Shown here: positions 36,888-48,209 of the stretch, piece by piece | Layout: each line of letters opens with the position of its first letter | Position numbering within the stretch: the first letter of the stretch is position 1 | Source: Desmodesmus armatus | Taxonomy: Eukaryota; Chlorophyta; Chlorophyceae; Sphaeropleales; Scenedesmaceae | Reading direction: 5' to 3' | DNA: 64,000 bases | NCBI GenBank assembly: GCA_007449985.2 | Contig: VIIQ02000799.1 | Location: 19,432-83,431 of the forward strand | Notes under the pieces: model-generated | What the model was told of the DNA's origin: nothing | Databases searched by the model: none | The model's input: the letters and a program-made list of their open reading frames with translations, nothing else | Translations under genes and position numbers: made by a program

Positions 36888-37124
36888 CGCAACTAGCCCC
36901 GCTCAGGTTTCACGGAGAGCTGAAACAAGATAAAGGACAAACGTTATCGCTGAATGTAACATTGATTGGCGTTTGCCCCTCGGAGCTGCTGGGTTCAAGT
37001 TCAATCTAGCGCTGCAAGCCACGCAGCCGTAATAGCAAAGCGTTTTGATGTTTGTCAACATATCAACGTTGGCATGAACCACAGCTGGCCTGCTAACGGC
37101 CGTTTCCTACCCCGTATTGACCTG

Positions 37125-37150
37125 CCCCTCCCCCCTGCGGGGGGGAGGGG
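37125..37150. other. Perfect 11-bp hairpin, C-rich arm and G-rich arm
   Basis: CCCCTCCCCCC (37125-37135) and GGGGGGAGGGG (37140-37150) are complementary, with a TGCG loop. The stem would be very stable in RNA and the G-arm could also form quadruplexes. It may mark a transcript end or structured UTR. Confidence 0.45.
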
Positions 37151-37159
37151 GGAGCCTAT

Positions 37160-38940
37160 ACGCCTCCTAAGCAACTTCCTCTTACGAGGTCGTTGCAATA
37201 TATACTATTCAGTCAGGGTGACACCTGCAGCACCCCAGTCGTTGTTGTGTGCACAGACCCGGTCAGAGTCTAGTGTGCAAGCAAGCACGTCATCTGCAAA
37301 CATGTCATACTGGCGCCAGTAATACTGTCAGGTGTTCACCCTTAGTTGTTGATGTGGTGAGATGACTAGGTTGCTGGTCAACATGTAATGGTGCCTTGCG
37401 CAAGAACTGTCGAGAACTTGAGCAGGGATTTGCTGCTTACAACCTTGACTGTCGTGAGTTGCAACTGATGTGTGGTCCGGCACAACCGAACCGGTGCTGC
37501 GGCAGCTGGTGTGATGGGGTGTTTCTGCTGCTGGCTGTTTGAAGCAGCACGGGTTGGTCAGTTTGTGATTTCACCTTCTTCTGCTGTTCTCTTCGCTATG
37601 CCTTGATTGGGTTGCCAATTGGCAAGATGTGTGTCCTACTCTTCAGGGCCGGCATGTAGCTTGTGTGAATTGCACAGTCGGCTGCAGCAGTCAATTACTG
37701 TCAACTCAGCCCCTGACCACCGTGGTCAGGTCCATCCCAGAAAATACCTGCTGGACACACAGCAATAACATCCAATTTGATGCAATGCAGGCCGCACATC
37801 GACGACCACGCTCATCAAGCAGATTCATGTTGAACAAGTTGCTGAGACGACAAGTCTCACCAAGACGGCTGCACCGGCAGTGTACCGCACTGCGCTCAGC
37901 GCCGGCAAGACATGAGACCGGCCCATGCCCCGCGGCAGCCATACCGCAGCTGTGAGGTGGCAAACTAGCTCCCTTGTCGGAGGCAGCACCCCCAAATTGT
38001 GTGCCTGGTGCACACAAGCCTCACCAACGAATCCACCCAATATCAACCAACCCCACCCAAATCAGACACGTCGTGCTTATAGGCCAGCAAACACTGCTTG
38101 AAAGGCTCTTGCAGCACCACACCAAGTTCAAGCCCCCATCACCCCCACCATGCTGATGCACCCTCGCCCTCAACGTATACTTCCCCCTGCACACATGCCC
38201 CAGGCGTGCATTCACAGCTCATGCTTGGGTGCATACTGAGCGCTGCTTTTAAGGCCTAGCCTTGCAGACATCACAAGCTGCTCCAAGTCCAAACTACAAC
38301 CCAAACACGACCAGCAGCACCACCAGCACCACTGCTGCAACCATCCTGCCTGTTGCAACTGCTTCCTGAGCAGCAGCTGATGCAGGCAGATGACATTTCA
38401 CCCCTGCTCAGAGCTAGCAACCTCCTTGAAATCAAGTGGATCCAAGCCGCTTACTATTGCTGCTGCTCCTGCGCTTGCAAATGAGCCGGTATTCAAGCCA
38501 CACAAGAAACAATGTGGCACCAGTCACAACATGCCATACTTATAGTGCAGCGGCAGTACCACCCACTGGGCACATACCATGCCACATCACATCACATGAT
38601 GTTGCAGCAGACAACACCGCAGGACGGCCTTCTCAGCTGTTGCAAAGCAGGTACAAGTGTCCACAAGATGTAGTCACTACGCTGTGGCACAGCCATGGCA
38701 GCATACACAGCAGAGACGACTATGCCAACAAAAACCTCACCACAAGGCATACACATGCCTCTCAATGCCACTGTGGGCACCGGTTGCAGCTGGCTACAGT
38801 AGCCCTTTCCAAAAGTGAGGACACGATGCCTTGCTCAGCACGAACCTACTGGAAGCGACTCCCATCACACACGGTTGACCTCTTCAGACACTTTTATCGT
38901 CACCGTACAGCAAGTTTCACACTTGCTACAACCAGAGGTG
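37160..38940. other. No gene seen
   Basis: A plus-strand frame at 37629-37955 and a longer one at 38436-38969 are open but lack coding character or splice partners. A 9-bp palindrome with one-base spacer, CCTGACCAC/GTGGTCAGG, lies at 37712-37730. Confidence 0.4.
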
Positions 38941-41200
38941 TCACAGACACAGTTCAGCCAGTGCCGTAGCTGCCTGCTGTGCCAGGTCAGGGTTGCTGTG
39001 GTCATTGCGGTGTTGCCGCAGTACCTGCTGCCACACAGGCTCGTCTTCAGGATCCTGCACGCAACAGCCACAGCAGCGCAGCAGCAGCAGCAGCAGCAGC
39101 GTGCAGATTGTGAAAGGATGGAGTTTGTTCAAGTGCAATAAAGATAGCAGCAGGGGCCTGGTCGACAGTGACCACCATCTAAGTTCAGCCAGACTCAAGT
39201 GCTGTGACATTGCCAATGATAATGCATCACGCCATGGTGGCTTACTACAAGTAGTAGTGTGCAGATCTGCCTTCCAAAGTGCGATGGTGGGATATTGGCT
39301 GCTACACGTCCACGCATTGTAACCAGCAGACAACAAGGCCTGCCCTTCCTAGGGAGCTCTTACCTTGGCTTCAAGACCAGCACTTGATTCGGCCGCCCCA
39401 TGCAGCGCAAGCTTGTCAGCTGCCGCAGCTGCGTAACTTGCAGCAGCAGCCCCCGCGGCAGACCTCTGCAGTTGCTCAGGTCCAACTGCCGCAGCCCAGT
39501 CAGCTTGCAGACCTCAATAAGCCCGCCCATCTCACCCCCTGAGGAGGATCGATCAGCAGCGTGCGCAGGCCACTCAGGCCCTGCAGTGCAGTGCAGAAAG
39601 AAAGAAAGATCCTGATGCGGTTACTGTTGAATGATCATCATCATGAAGTTCAGGTCGCGCATGAACACCCCATAGGGAGCCAACAAGGCTCATGGGGTAA
39701 CACACACACCCTTTGTATCGCAACACGATAGGATTCCTCACATTGGCCTCGTATACTTTATGGACGGCTCATCGAATGCATGCTCAAGGGCTAAGGTAAT
39801 AACACTCGCGGCTACACCCAACTCCCCATGGGCACACCTGGGGGCCGGCCCATGAAGTGCAAACCCATCGAAATTTGGGCTGGTGGGGTTGTTCGGCATG
39901 GGAGCTTGGATGCTGTAAGGTATCACCGTTGACCCACCTGCAATGCAGTCAGCATTGAGGTCCCCGCGCTCTTGCGCAACCCCCGCATGTCCAGATGCTG
40001 GAGGCCCGGGCAGCAGCTCACCAGCTGCGAGCCAATAGGAGCGCCCGCCCGCACCAGAACGGCTGCTGTATAATCAGTGTCGTCAGCTGTGGCAGCAGCT
40101 TGCGGTGGGGAATGCATGCCGCCACACAGGTGCCGGTAAGGTGCACCAGAGAGGTCCAGGTGGCACAGCTTGCTGCTTGCTGTCAGGGCTGCGTAGGCTG
40201 CGGGAGGAGGGTTGCCCTCCTCCAAGCGGCCCACTGGCCGCTGCCGCGCCATGTTACTTCTTTCCCATCTGCAGGTGTGTTAGCTGCTGCAGGTGCTGCA
40301 GCTGTGAGAGCAGCTGTGCAAAGCCTGCGGGACCGTCATCACCTAAGCCACAGGCAATGAGCCGTAGGTGCTGCAGCGGCTTGCCGGCCAGCACAGCTGG
40401 CTCAACAAAAGAGAAACCTGACAGCTCGAGGCGCGTCAAGCGATCCAACTTTGACAGCATGCTGGCACGCAGCTCGTACCTCCTGTAGTTGCTGTTCCCG
40501 CAGTACGCATGCAGCCGCAGGTCAAGCAGACCCTTCAGAGCAGACAGGGGCTGCAGGGCGCTAGCAGCTTGTGCAGCATGCTGTTTTCCACAGAAGATGC
40601 CAGCGACTTCCAGACACGTAAGCTGCTTCAGCCGCTGCACCACTCCCCACGACAGAAGCTCTTGCAACCGAAGCTGCCCTTCAAGTAGCCCACACTCAGA
40701 TGCTGCAGCTTGGGCAGCTGCAACAGCATTCCTTCTAGCCCTTGGATATCATCAACATTGCAGCACCAAATCCGCAGCTCCTTGACAGGCAGGTGCTTAG
40801 CAGTAACGCGCAACCCTCTGAAGCCATCCCTTCGCTGCAGCTGCAGGTGCAGGTGTTTGCAAGCAGAGGCTGGAAAGCTTCAAGAGCGGGGGCAGCTGAT
40901 GCAGGGAAGTGATCCGATTCATGTAGCTGTAGCCGGGCCCAGAAAGTAAGTGCCACCGTCGATTCTTATGCTGCGAACACACTTGCCATAGATTGACAAG
41001 TGCTGCACCAGGCTGTCCAGCTGCTGTTGGTCAACGGTCCTGTTGGCGTGCTTGGGCACCAGGTTGGAGATCTGGTGCAGTTTGCGGTTTGCCCTGGCAA
41101 CAGCGCACAAACTGATGGGGTCCTGTGACACCTGCTCTAGGATGGCCAGGAGGAGGGGCTCCGGCAGCTCCAGCAAGTTCTTGGGCTGATCGGCTTGCAT
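38941..41200 (-). CDS. F-box/leucine-rich-repeat protein gene, frame interrupted
   Basis: From ATG at 41200 the sense strand encodes an F-box (NLLELPEPLLLAILEQVSQD, then ISLCAVARANRKLHQISN). LRR-like segments follow: ITSLHQLPPLLKLSSLCL, ELRIWCCNVDDIQGLEGML, LPKLQHLSVGYL, LDRLTRLELSGFSF, LQHLRLIACGLGDDG, LTGLRQLDLSNCRGLP. The last exon, 39054-38941, has a GTGCAG acceptor, reads DPEDEPVWQQVLRQHRN... and stops at TGA. F-box/LRR proteins are substrate adaptors of SCF ubiquitin ligases. The coding frame changes near 40930, 40830, 40680, 40255 and 39540. The last is at a G-run one base short of in-frame. This means a pseudogene, indels in the assembly, or small introns I could not place. Domain identity is firm; integrity is not. 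Confidence 0.65.
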
Positions 41201-42035
41201 CCTGGGCAGAACAGCAGGCGAAAGCAGTTGTGGAGTGTGTGCATCAACTGCATGCAGACATGACTGCATTGCTACCCAAGCATCGCGGAGAGTGCTGCTT
41301 TCGTCACATCCAAGCGTTTCGACTCACCTGTGTAAACTTACACACTTCAAAGGTATTGGGAGGGTGCACACCAAACGCCCGTAGCTGTGAGCGAAGTTGG
41401 CGGTGTCAGCGAAGCTGGCGCTTTACTGATGCGCATTGCGATGCTCGAAGCAAGACACGTCTCATCTAGCGACGCCAAGAGACGGGGGGTTGTGACTCAT
41501 CGTAGTTGAAATTGCAGGATTATCGTTGAACACCAGCTACAATCGCTGTGTTTGACGTAATTTGGATGTGAAAAAACGGAACTGTCGCGTTGTCGCAAAT
41601 TGTACTGCAGCAGATCTAGATCAATGATCCCAGTAGACTCAGCACACCTAACTGCTTGAGAAACGTGCGCTTACTTGTATGATTGTGTCAGCAGGAAAAC
41701 ACTTTGCAAGCCTTGCTGGGTTCCACACCGCCTCATGCCCAGATGCCGGCATGTACATCGTAGCAACCACTCCCACCGTGGAAATGCTTTCAGCCCAGCC
41801 GCTGGGCAACTGTTCCCACCCCCATCCACGTTTATTTCCCCCCCCCCCACCACCAACACACAACACACAACACCTCTGCCATCAGCACCACCACCTCTTC
41901 AATCATCAACACGCTTTCTCACGAATTTCACAGCAATGCCACAGCAGGACATGCATTCTGCTTCACCAGGACAGCCTCCTGACGGAATGCAAGTTGTAAG
42001 CCGTGGCACCCTCCCTCCCGGCCACATCACTGCCT
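41201..42035. other. Intergenic region with a degenerate exon copy at its right end
   Basis: About 41201-41300 is upstream of the F-box/LRR ATG. 41300-41900 holds short frames only, with a C-run at 41839-41848. About 41945-42035 begins a degenerate copy of the last exon of the neighbouring 42036-45009 gene (QEAVLVKQNACPAVALL then stop). Confidence 0.45.
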
Positions 42036-43842
42036 CTATACCCCACCACCTCCAGCACTGTCATGCTGCCGCTCAAATGAGCACTTGAATCGCCCACCAC
42101 CACTCTTTCCACCACCACCATCACTCTTCTCACTACCACCATGTGATAAATCAAGTACGAGAAAATGAAAAACACAAGTAGAGCTACACAGTGCAATAGC
42201 AGGACATGCATTCTGCTTGACTAACACAGCCTCCTGACTGAACGCCTGCTTGTAAGCCGCCGCAATGGCCCCCACCCCCTCAGCCACATCACTGTCCCTG
42301 CCCCCCACCACTTCCAGCACAGTCGTTGCCTCGGCTCCCCGTTCCAAACCCCGCAGCTGCCCACATCGTAAACCCTGCAGCCGAGGATGCACCTCTGCCT
42401 GCATGTAAGGGAGAGACAGTGGGAGAAACAGACAAACATGTAATGAACGCTTAGCGGCACTACCGCTGCAGCTGCTGCAGTGTGCTGCGAGAGTTCCCAT
42501 AGGCTCAGCAGTACGGTACTGCTGCTGTTGCTGAGCAAACAAGTTGCACGTCAAGATGAGCCCGCCTGTGGAAAGGTTTGTATTACAGCCCTGACAGTCA
42601 TGGTCACCCCCCCCCCCACCTAATTGGTGCATGCTGCTGCTGCTTGCGCTGTATCCTGCTGCTGCTGTTGCTGCTGTGCCATCAGGCTGAGCTCACCTGT
42701 AAGAAGGCTTGCAGGTCAAGATCACTCACAGGCCCCTGCCTGAGTCGTGCACGCTGCTGCTGCTTTTGCAAATGCTGCTGCTGTCGCGACCGTTGCTGCT
42801 GCTGTTGCTTCCATGAGGCTAAGCTCACCTGTAAGAATGCTTGCAGGTCATGATCACTCACAGCCCCTCCGCCTGGTATGCTCCTGCCAAGGTACATCAC
42901 AATATTCCTGTGCTCACAGGTGCCCAGTGCTCGCACTGCTGCCACAGCAGCCGCCGCATCGACCCCGGCAGCAGCGGCAGCGGTTGCCGCCGCAGCAGTA
43001 GCATCAGAAACGGCAGCAGAGGCACCAGCATGGGATGTTGATGCCTCTGCTGTCACAGGCTCACCCTCTGCTGGGGGTGGGGGTTTGCTGCAGAGGTTGC
43101 TGCTGATGCTGGTGCTACCACTCCAGACCACTGCCGGCCTTGGCCGGTTCAGTTGCTCAAGGAGCCTATATTCAGGAGCACCATTCAAAGCAGGACGAAG
43201 TGCACGGACTGCTGTGGCAGTTCGCTGCAGCCAGTCCAAGGGTCTGGCAAAGTCTGCCACTGTCACTGGCAGCGTCATGCTGAGCAGATGCGCCCGGCTG
43301 CCATCCACACTGCCGTGCTGCAGGGGCTGGTGGCGATGTCCAGCAGGCTGAAGGATCTGATGGGGCGCGCCCGTGTCATCTTGACTAATGGCATGGCGTT
43401 GACTGCTGTCATCATAATCATCGCCTTGGAGGTGCAGGACAGCCAGGCTGTAGGCAGCTGCGGGAGGAGTGTGCTGGAAAGAGCGGGGGGGGGGGGGGGG
43501 GGGGAGGGTAGTGGTGTGCAGAGACAAGTCATACGTGTAAGCCCACTGCACTTACTAGAGTCTCAGACGATGCAAGCAGAAGAGGTTTGTGAGGTTTAAA
43601 GCTTCCCCCCCGCCCCCGCCCCGCCCCCACACAAACCACACCATCGCCATGCCATGCTCTGAGCAGAAGGGCCCCTCCCCCCCGCCCCCACACGCACCAC
43701 CACCGCCGCCGCCGCCGCTGCACACTTACTTCGCGCACAGCAGGATGGATAGACGTGCTGGACCCTCTGCGCCCCCCCCCCCCCCCCCCCCCGAAGACTG
43801 GCAGCCCCCCCCCCCCCCCCCCCCGAAGACTGGCAGCCCCCC

Positions 43843-43873
<31 letters not shown>

Positions 43874-45009
43874 AAACACACACTGTGTTGAACACGCACC
43901 TCACCACCACAGGCTCATGCTGTGCTGAGCGGAAGGCTCCTCTGCCCTTCCCCTGCCTCCGGCCCTCCCCCCCCCCCCCCATACACACACACACAAACCA
44001 AACACATCACCACCACCACCACCACCACCACCACCACCACGCACCTCACTCTCTGCAGAGCAGGAAGGGTAGACATGTTGCACCCACTCGTCCTGGATGC
44101 TCCATGCAAGCAGAAGGCCCCCTCAGGCAGACTGAAGACCTCAGTCTGGCAGCTCAGCTGGACCCCCCCCCCCCCACCACACACCACACACACACTCCTC
44201 ACCACCACACACCCCACACTATGCTGAACAGAAGGCCCCCCCCCCCCTCTCGCCCCCAGCCCCCCCCCCCCCCCCCCCCCCCCCAAGGCCCCCCCCCCTC
44301 CCCCCCTACCTCACACACCTCACTTTGCGCTGAGCAGGAAGGGTAGACATGCTGGACCCACTCGTCCTGGATGCTCCATGGCAGCTGCCCAGGTTGGAGC
44401 TGCTGGTGGATGGTGAAAAAGTCAGCAGCCGCTAAGCCGCTGACAGAGATGGAGAAGCTGGGTTCGAAGCGGAGCCCTGCCAGGGTGGGGTGCAACGTGG
44501 GAGGGAGGGCGGCGAAGAGGGGGCAAGCCCTAAAACAAGTGCTCACAGTCATCAGGGTTGTAGCAGAGCCCGGGGAAAGGTGTATTTGTGGTGGTGAGGG
44601 GTTGGGGTGGGGGGTTGGGGGGGGGGGGGGGTGTCTGCTAAATGGCAAAAACCATCAGACACAGAGCCCCTGATACTCAGGCAGAAGCTGGACGTCACTG
44701 GAGCCCTGATGTCTTCAACGAATTGCGTGACGCCCGGCACACTAGACAGCAGCAGTGCGTAAGGTGTCAGACTGGGCAACAGATGCAGCAGCGTACAGAA
44801 CCCTGCAAGAAGGTCAGTGCATCCTGTGTGCATGGAGGAACAGCTGCCAATAAGCCATGCATATCCTCCACAACGGTGGTGGCAGGCTGCAAAAAGGTGC
44901 TGACAGTGTTATTGGAAAATTTCTACGTACCTTGCACGACTGTGCAAGAAAGCACGGACACCAGCAGCAGCAAGACAGACAGCGGTGCTGTTGCTTGGCC
45001 TGGCATCAT
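42036..45009 (-). CDS. Unrecognised secretory-pathway protein, five or more exons
   Basis: Exons in order: 45009-44931 (ATG; signal peptide SVLLLLVSVLSCTVV), an exon starting near 44813 (GFCTLLHLLPSLTPYALLLS..., end not fixed), one ending about 44317 (LAGLRFEPSFSISVSGLAA ... QDEWVQHVYPSCSAQSE), 43473-42829 (215 codons, phase 0 at both ends, starting HTPPAAAYSLAVLHLQGDD) and 42398-42036 (AEVHPRLQGLRCGQLRG..., stop at 42036). The 215-codon exon contains TVADFARPLDWLQRTATAVR and a poly-Ala stretch, then CEHRNIVMYLGRSIPGG. The signal peptide points to a secreted, ER or membrane protein. No family was recognised. The second-to-third exon junction is unresolved, and the last exon may end earlier because its 3' part has a diverged copy at 41945-42090. 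Confidence 0.55.
42640..42740 (-). repeat. Donor-side copy of the 215-codon exon
   Basis: Sense VSDLDLQAFLQ followed by GTGAGC at 42736-42690 copies the parent exon end (VSDHDLQAFLQ, donor at 42828). It lies about 135 bp downstream of it, separated by CTG repeats. Confidence 0.8.
43590..44330 (-). repeat. Donor-side exon copies separated by long poly-C tracts and a CCA microsatellite
   Basis: The exon end WVQHVYPSCSAQSE with donor GTGTGTG (about 44317-44370) recurs at about 44044-44090 and 43730-43765. Shorter fragments (sense CAGCATGAGC or CTTCTGCT) occur at 43650-43680, 43915-43945 and 44225-44235. Between them are C-homopolymers of 12-25 bases on the plus strand, CA repeats and a (CCA)n run at about 44003-44040. 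On the sense strand the spacers are G-rich. Confidence 0.78.
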
Positions 45010-45894
45010 GCCTTCCGTTGATGCTGGAGAAGTGAAGCTGGTGATGACTTGCGGAAAGGCTCACTCAGACTGATTTCACTTGTAACGCTTGTCCCACTGC
45101 GTCGCACTGCTATCGGCAGTCAGCAATCTCGACACGGTGTGTCACCCTGGCCCCAAGAGAGCTCACTGTACAGACTTTTCAAGATGAGTCCTTTGAACAC
45201 ACATTGCAGTAAGTTCTGCGAAGTCATTGAACAGCTCCAGCCGGAAATATCTGGTCAATCTTTTGCCATGAACGCCATGCATGGCATTCATGGCATCTTC
45301 ATATGAAGATGAAAGTTGTTTGATAGAGCCCGGTTGACATGTTCCACAGCTGCAGATACCTGAAGCAGCTTATCCGCTTTCAATCATCACTATGCGTCAC
45401 CAAGCAGCAATGTGTGTGTTGCTGTTGGCAGCTGGCACCTGCTGCATTGCAGCTTACATAACGCAGCATCCAGCTCTGAGAAGAGCGCAGGTGCTACTTC
45501 AACACCTAATTGATCTCACTGACTGCCAATAGGCTCATCGGACCCTGAGAGCTGATTGCTGTTTTACACCGATCGCAGGCTGGAGCCCTGACACTAGCAC
45601 AGCAAGGCTGGTCGCTGGAGGCTGATGGGCTCTCAAGTATCAGATCAAAGGTGCGCACCAGTATCTTACTGTTCTTGGACGATTACTCGCCGCATGCTAG
45701 ACATCGCACCTGCTGCAGGTGAAGGGCCCGCGGCCTACAATGTACCCGCACACTTTGCAAGCTCGTTTGCCAGCACGCCTGTCTTAAGCTAATTTTGACC
45801 CAACACATACCTTCAGTTGCACAAGCGCCGGGCCCGGAAGTGCCTGCTTCAAACAAACATCAGCCCTGTGGGTGAGTCATGACACCCACATCTG
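45010..45894. other. No gene seen; two perfect palindromes
   Basis: GCCATGCATGGC (45274-45285) and ATCTTCATATGAAGAT (45295-45310) are perfect palindromes nine bases apart. No exon chain is seen. Confidence 0.45.
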
Positions 45895-46128
45895 CTACCT
45901 GCCAAACTCTTCGATATCAGGCCACAATTGATCGTAGTTACTGATGTCGCAGGGCACCCTGAACGCAGTGAGAGGCTCAGGAGGCAGAAAGCTGAGGTCC
46001 ACAGCACAAGGAAGAGGAGGTCCCCCACCAGCTGCAGCCAACCCCCTGGTGTTTTGTGGAGTCACCAAGGAGTATGAGTGCCCACCTGGCACCGTCTGCT
46101 GCTGTCTAAGGTGGGTCATCTGCTGCAT
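45895..46128 (-). CDS. Candidate terminal exon of an unidentified protein
   Basis: A minus-strand frame ends at TAG (45895) with VDLSFLPPEPLTAFRVPCD and SNYDQLWPDIEEFGR. The composition is coding-like and the acidic, aromatic end is typical of a globular C-terminus. Upstream exons should lie in 46.1-47.2 kb, but the repeats there prevented joining. Confidence 0.4.
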   Translation of the reverse strand: MQQMTHLRQQQTVPGGHSYSLVTPQNTRGLAAAGGGPPLPCAVDLSFLPPEPLTAFRVPCDISNYDQLWPDIEEFGR

Positions 46129-46489
46129 GTGCTGTAGCCACCTCTCACCAGCAGGTGCTACCAGGGGGCTGCACTGCAGGCCGGGCCTGCAGCCCAGTGT
46201 GCAAAAGCAGGCTCAAGCGTGATGAGTGTGTTGTTTGCCAACCATTGGATCGGAATGGATTGTCAGAAGTTGGTCAACTGCTGCCGCCCCCCCCCCCCCC
46301 CACCCACAACCTGTCCACGCCGTCCCCTCTCCGAGAGGGGAGTCCCCCTGCTACAACTGCTGCAACCCATCCCCCCCCCTCCCCCCTGGGTGCCATTGAC
46401 GGCGCCAACGCCACCTGCCTAAACCTCAGGCAGCCTCCTTCAAGTTCCCTTCAAGGATCGGACCAGCTGCAGCTGCACCCCCCCCTTCT

Positions 46490-47095
46490 TGACCTCTCCA
46501 CGCAGGCGTGCTGCCCATATTGCAGCTGTTGCCACCAGCAGGCGAAAACGTCACTGACAAATTCACTCCTGACACTCCTGTTCACCAACAGGGCTGATTC
46601 CCTTCTTTGACCACCTGCTGCTCCCATTCAACTTGATTCTGCAGGCGTGCCCCCCATGTTGCAGCTGCTACACCTGTTGCCACCAGTAGTGCCGGTGCCC
46701 CTGGCGCCTCCCGGTGTGACTGGTACTGCTGCCGGGGTGGATGATGACGCTGTCGACCACTCGCTGCACCCTTTTGACCTGATGATGCAGGCGTGCCCCC
46801 CATAATGCAGCTGCTGCACCCGGTGCCACCAGTAGTGTCAGTGCCACTGGCGCTTTCACACCAGCCTGCCAGTTTGAAACTGAACTGAGGCCGGGCTGCC
46901 AGTGACTGCTTCTTTCCTTTTTGACCCGCTGCTGCCCCGTCTCACCTGATGTCGCAGGCGTGCCCCCCATGTTGCAGCTGCTGCACCCATTGCTACCAGT
47001 AGTGACAGTGCCACTGGCGCTTCCCGGTGTGACTGGTACTGCTGCCAGGGCAGCTGTTGCAGCGACAGGAGGCACTACTGCCCCACACACCTGCC
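46490..47095 (+). repeat. Four acceptor-like exon copies, 140-170 bp period
   Basis: CAG followed by GCGTGCCCCCCAT(G)TTGCAG occurs at about 46643 and 46958, with variants at 46505 and 46789. Each is followed by a block containing CCACCAGTAGTG, CCGGTGTGACTGGTACTGC and then pyrimidine-rich DNA. On the plus strand each would read GVPPMLQLLHP and a Pro/Val/Leu-rich continuation. The strand of the parent gene is uncertain. Confidence 0.6.
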
Positions 47096-47339
47096 ACACT
47101 GCGACACAAGCACAGCACAGTGCACTGCACAGCCGGTGAGTCACTCGCACGGTACTTACTGTTGTACGTTACACGTCGGTAAGGTGACTGTACCGTAGTA
47201 AGCATGTGCAGCAGGCTCAGTTTCCAGAGCCTATGTGCTTACGCCATCCAATCCCCGCTCATTCTTGGTCTTCGCGACTCTCGCTGTTCAAAGATGTCCG
47301 TGTCTGTCTCACCCCAGTGTTTCCGTTGAGTGGCTGCGC

Positions 47340-47760
47340 CCCCCCCCCCCCCCCCCCCCCCCCGCATGGTTTTTGCTAGGGCACCACCTCTCCAGCTCAA
47401 GTTGAGCCCTTCCGCAGCATGGTGGGGGGTCCCAGCAGCTGTGTGGCAGCATCAAGCAGGGTCCACACCATCGACACACCAGGTGACACTGTTATCTTTA
47501 TCGCTGCTTGTTGGTGTTGCATGTTGCCGGAGCACGGGGCCCCCTCAAACAATACCACTGCATCCTGCATGCATGCAGTCACCAGCAGTAGTACTCTGGT
47601 TGAAACGTCAGCCCAGCAAGCTGGCAAGCTTTTGTTCCGGCACCTGACACACAGTGCGAACAAACATGACGCCTTGTTCAATGCTGGCTTTGTTTATGCA
47701 CAACTTCTGTTGTCGCACCAGGGACTGGCCGCCCAGGGGGCTCCAACGTGGTAAAGGATG
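47340..47760 (+). other. Candidate exon region preceded by a 24-base poly-C
   Basis: After the C-run at 47340-47363 a plus-strand frame (47419-47754) reads STLVETSAQQAGKLLFRHL and HDALFNAGFVYAQLLLSHQG. It is helical and coding-like, but has no placed start, splice partner or family. Confidence 0.3.
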
Positions 47761-48209
47761 CCCTATCAGGCTTTGCCACACGGTTCATGACGGGTGGAAC
47801 AGCCATACACGACAGCCTCACGCGAGCAGAAGACTATGGTGTTGCTGGTGCTGGTGCTGGTGCTGGTGGCGGGAGCAACAAGCCCAGCAACAACAGTGGC
47901 TAGTCAGTGCTGTAGCTGCTGGTATGCGGGGCTGGTGCCGGTTCTGGTGGCAGCAAGCCTTGATGCAGGATGTAATTGTAACCCTACGCTTGAGACATGC
48001 TGCATGCGACTTTTCGGAGGGATGCAGTACACTAGAGCTGTTTGTACAATTTGAACTGGGTGCCTGGTGTCACATGTGCAGAAGAATAAGATCATCGATC
48101 GGCAGATGTTTGTTGCTTACGTTGCATCCTCTGCATTGCGGGTGTGTGTTCGTCTGTGTTGTCCTGAATCGTTGGTAAGGCCGATCACTTGATCAGTGTG
48201 GTTTCCGAG

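Noticed and set aside
36966..37322. A 118-codon frame downstream of the TATA-like box
   Set aside because: It lacks an ATG near its start and crosses the perfect C/G hairpin, which is unlikely coding sequence.
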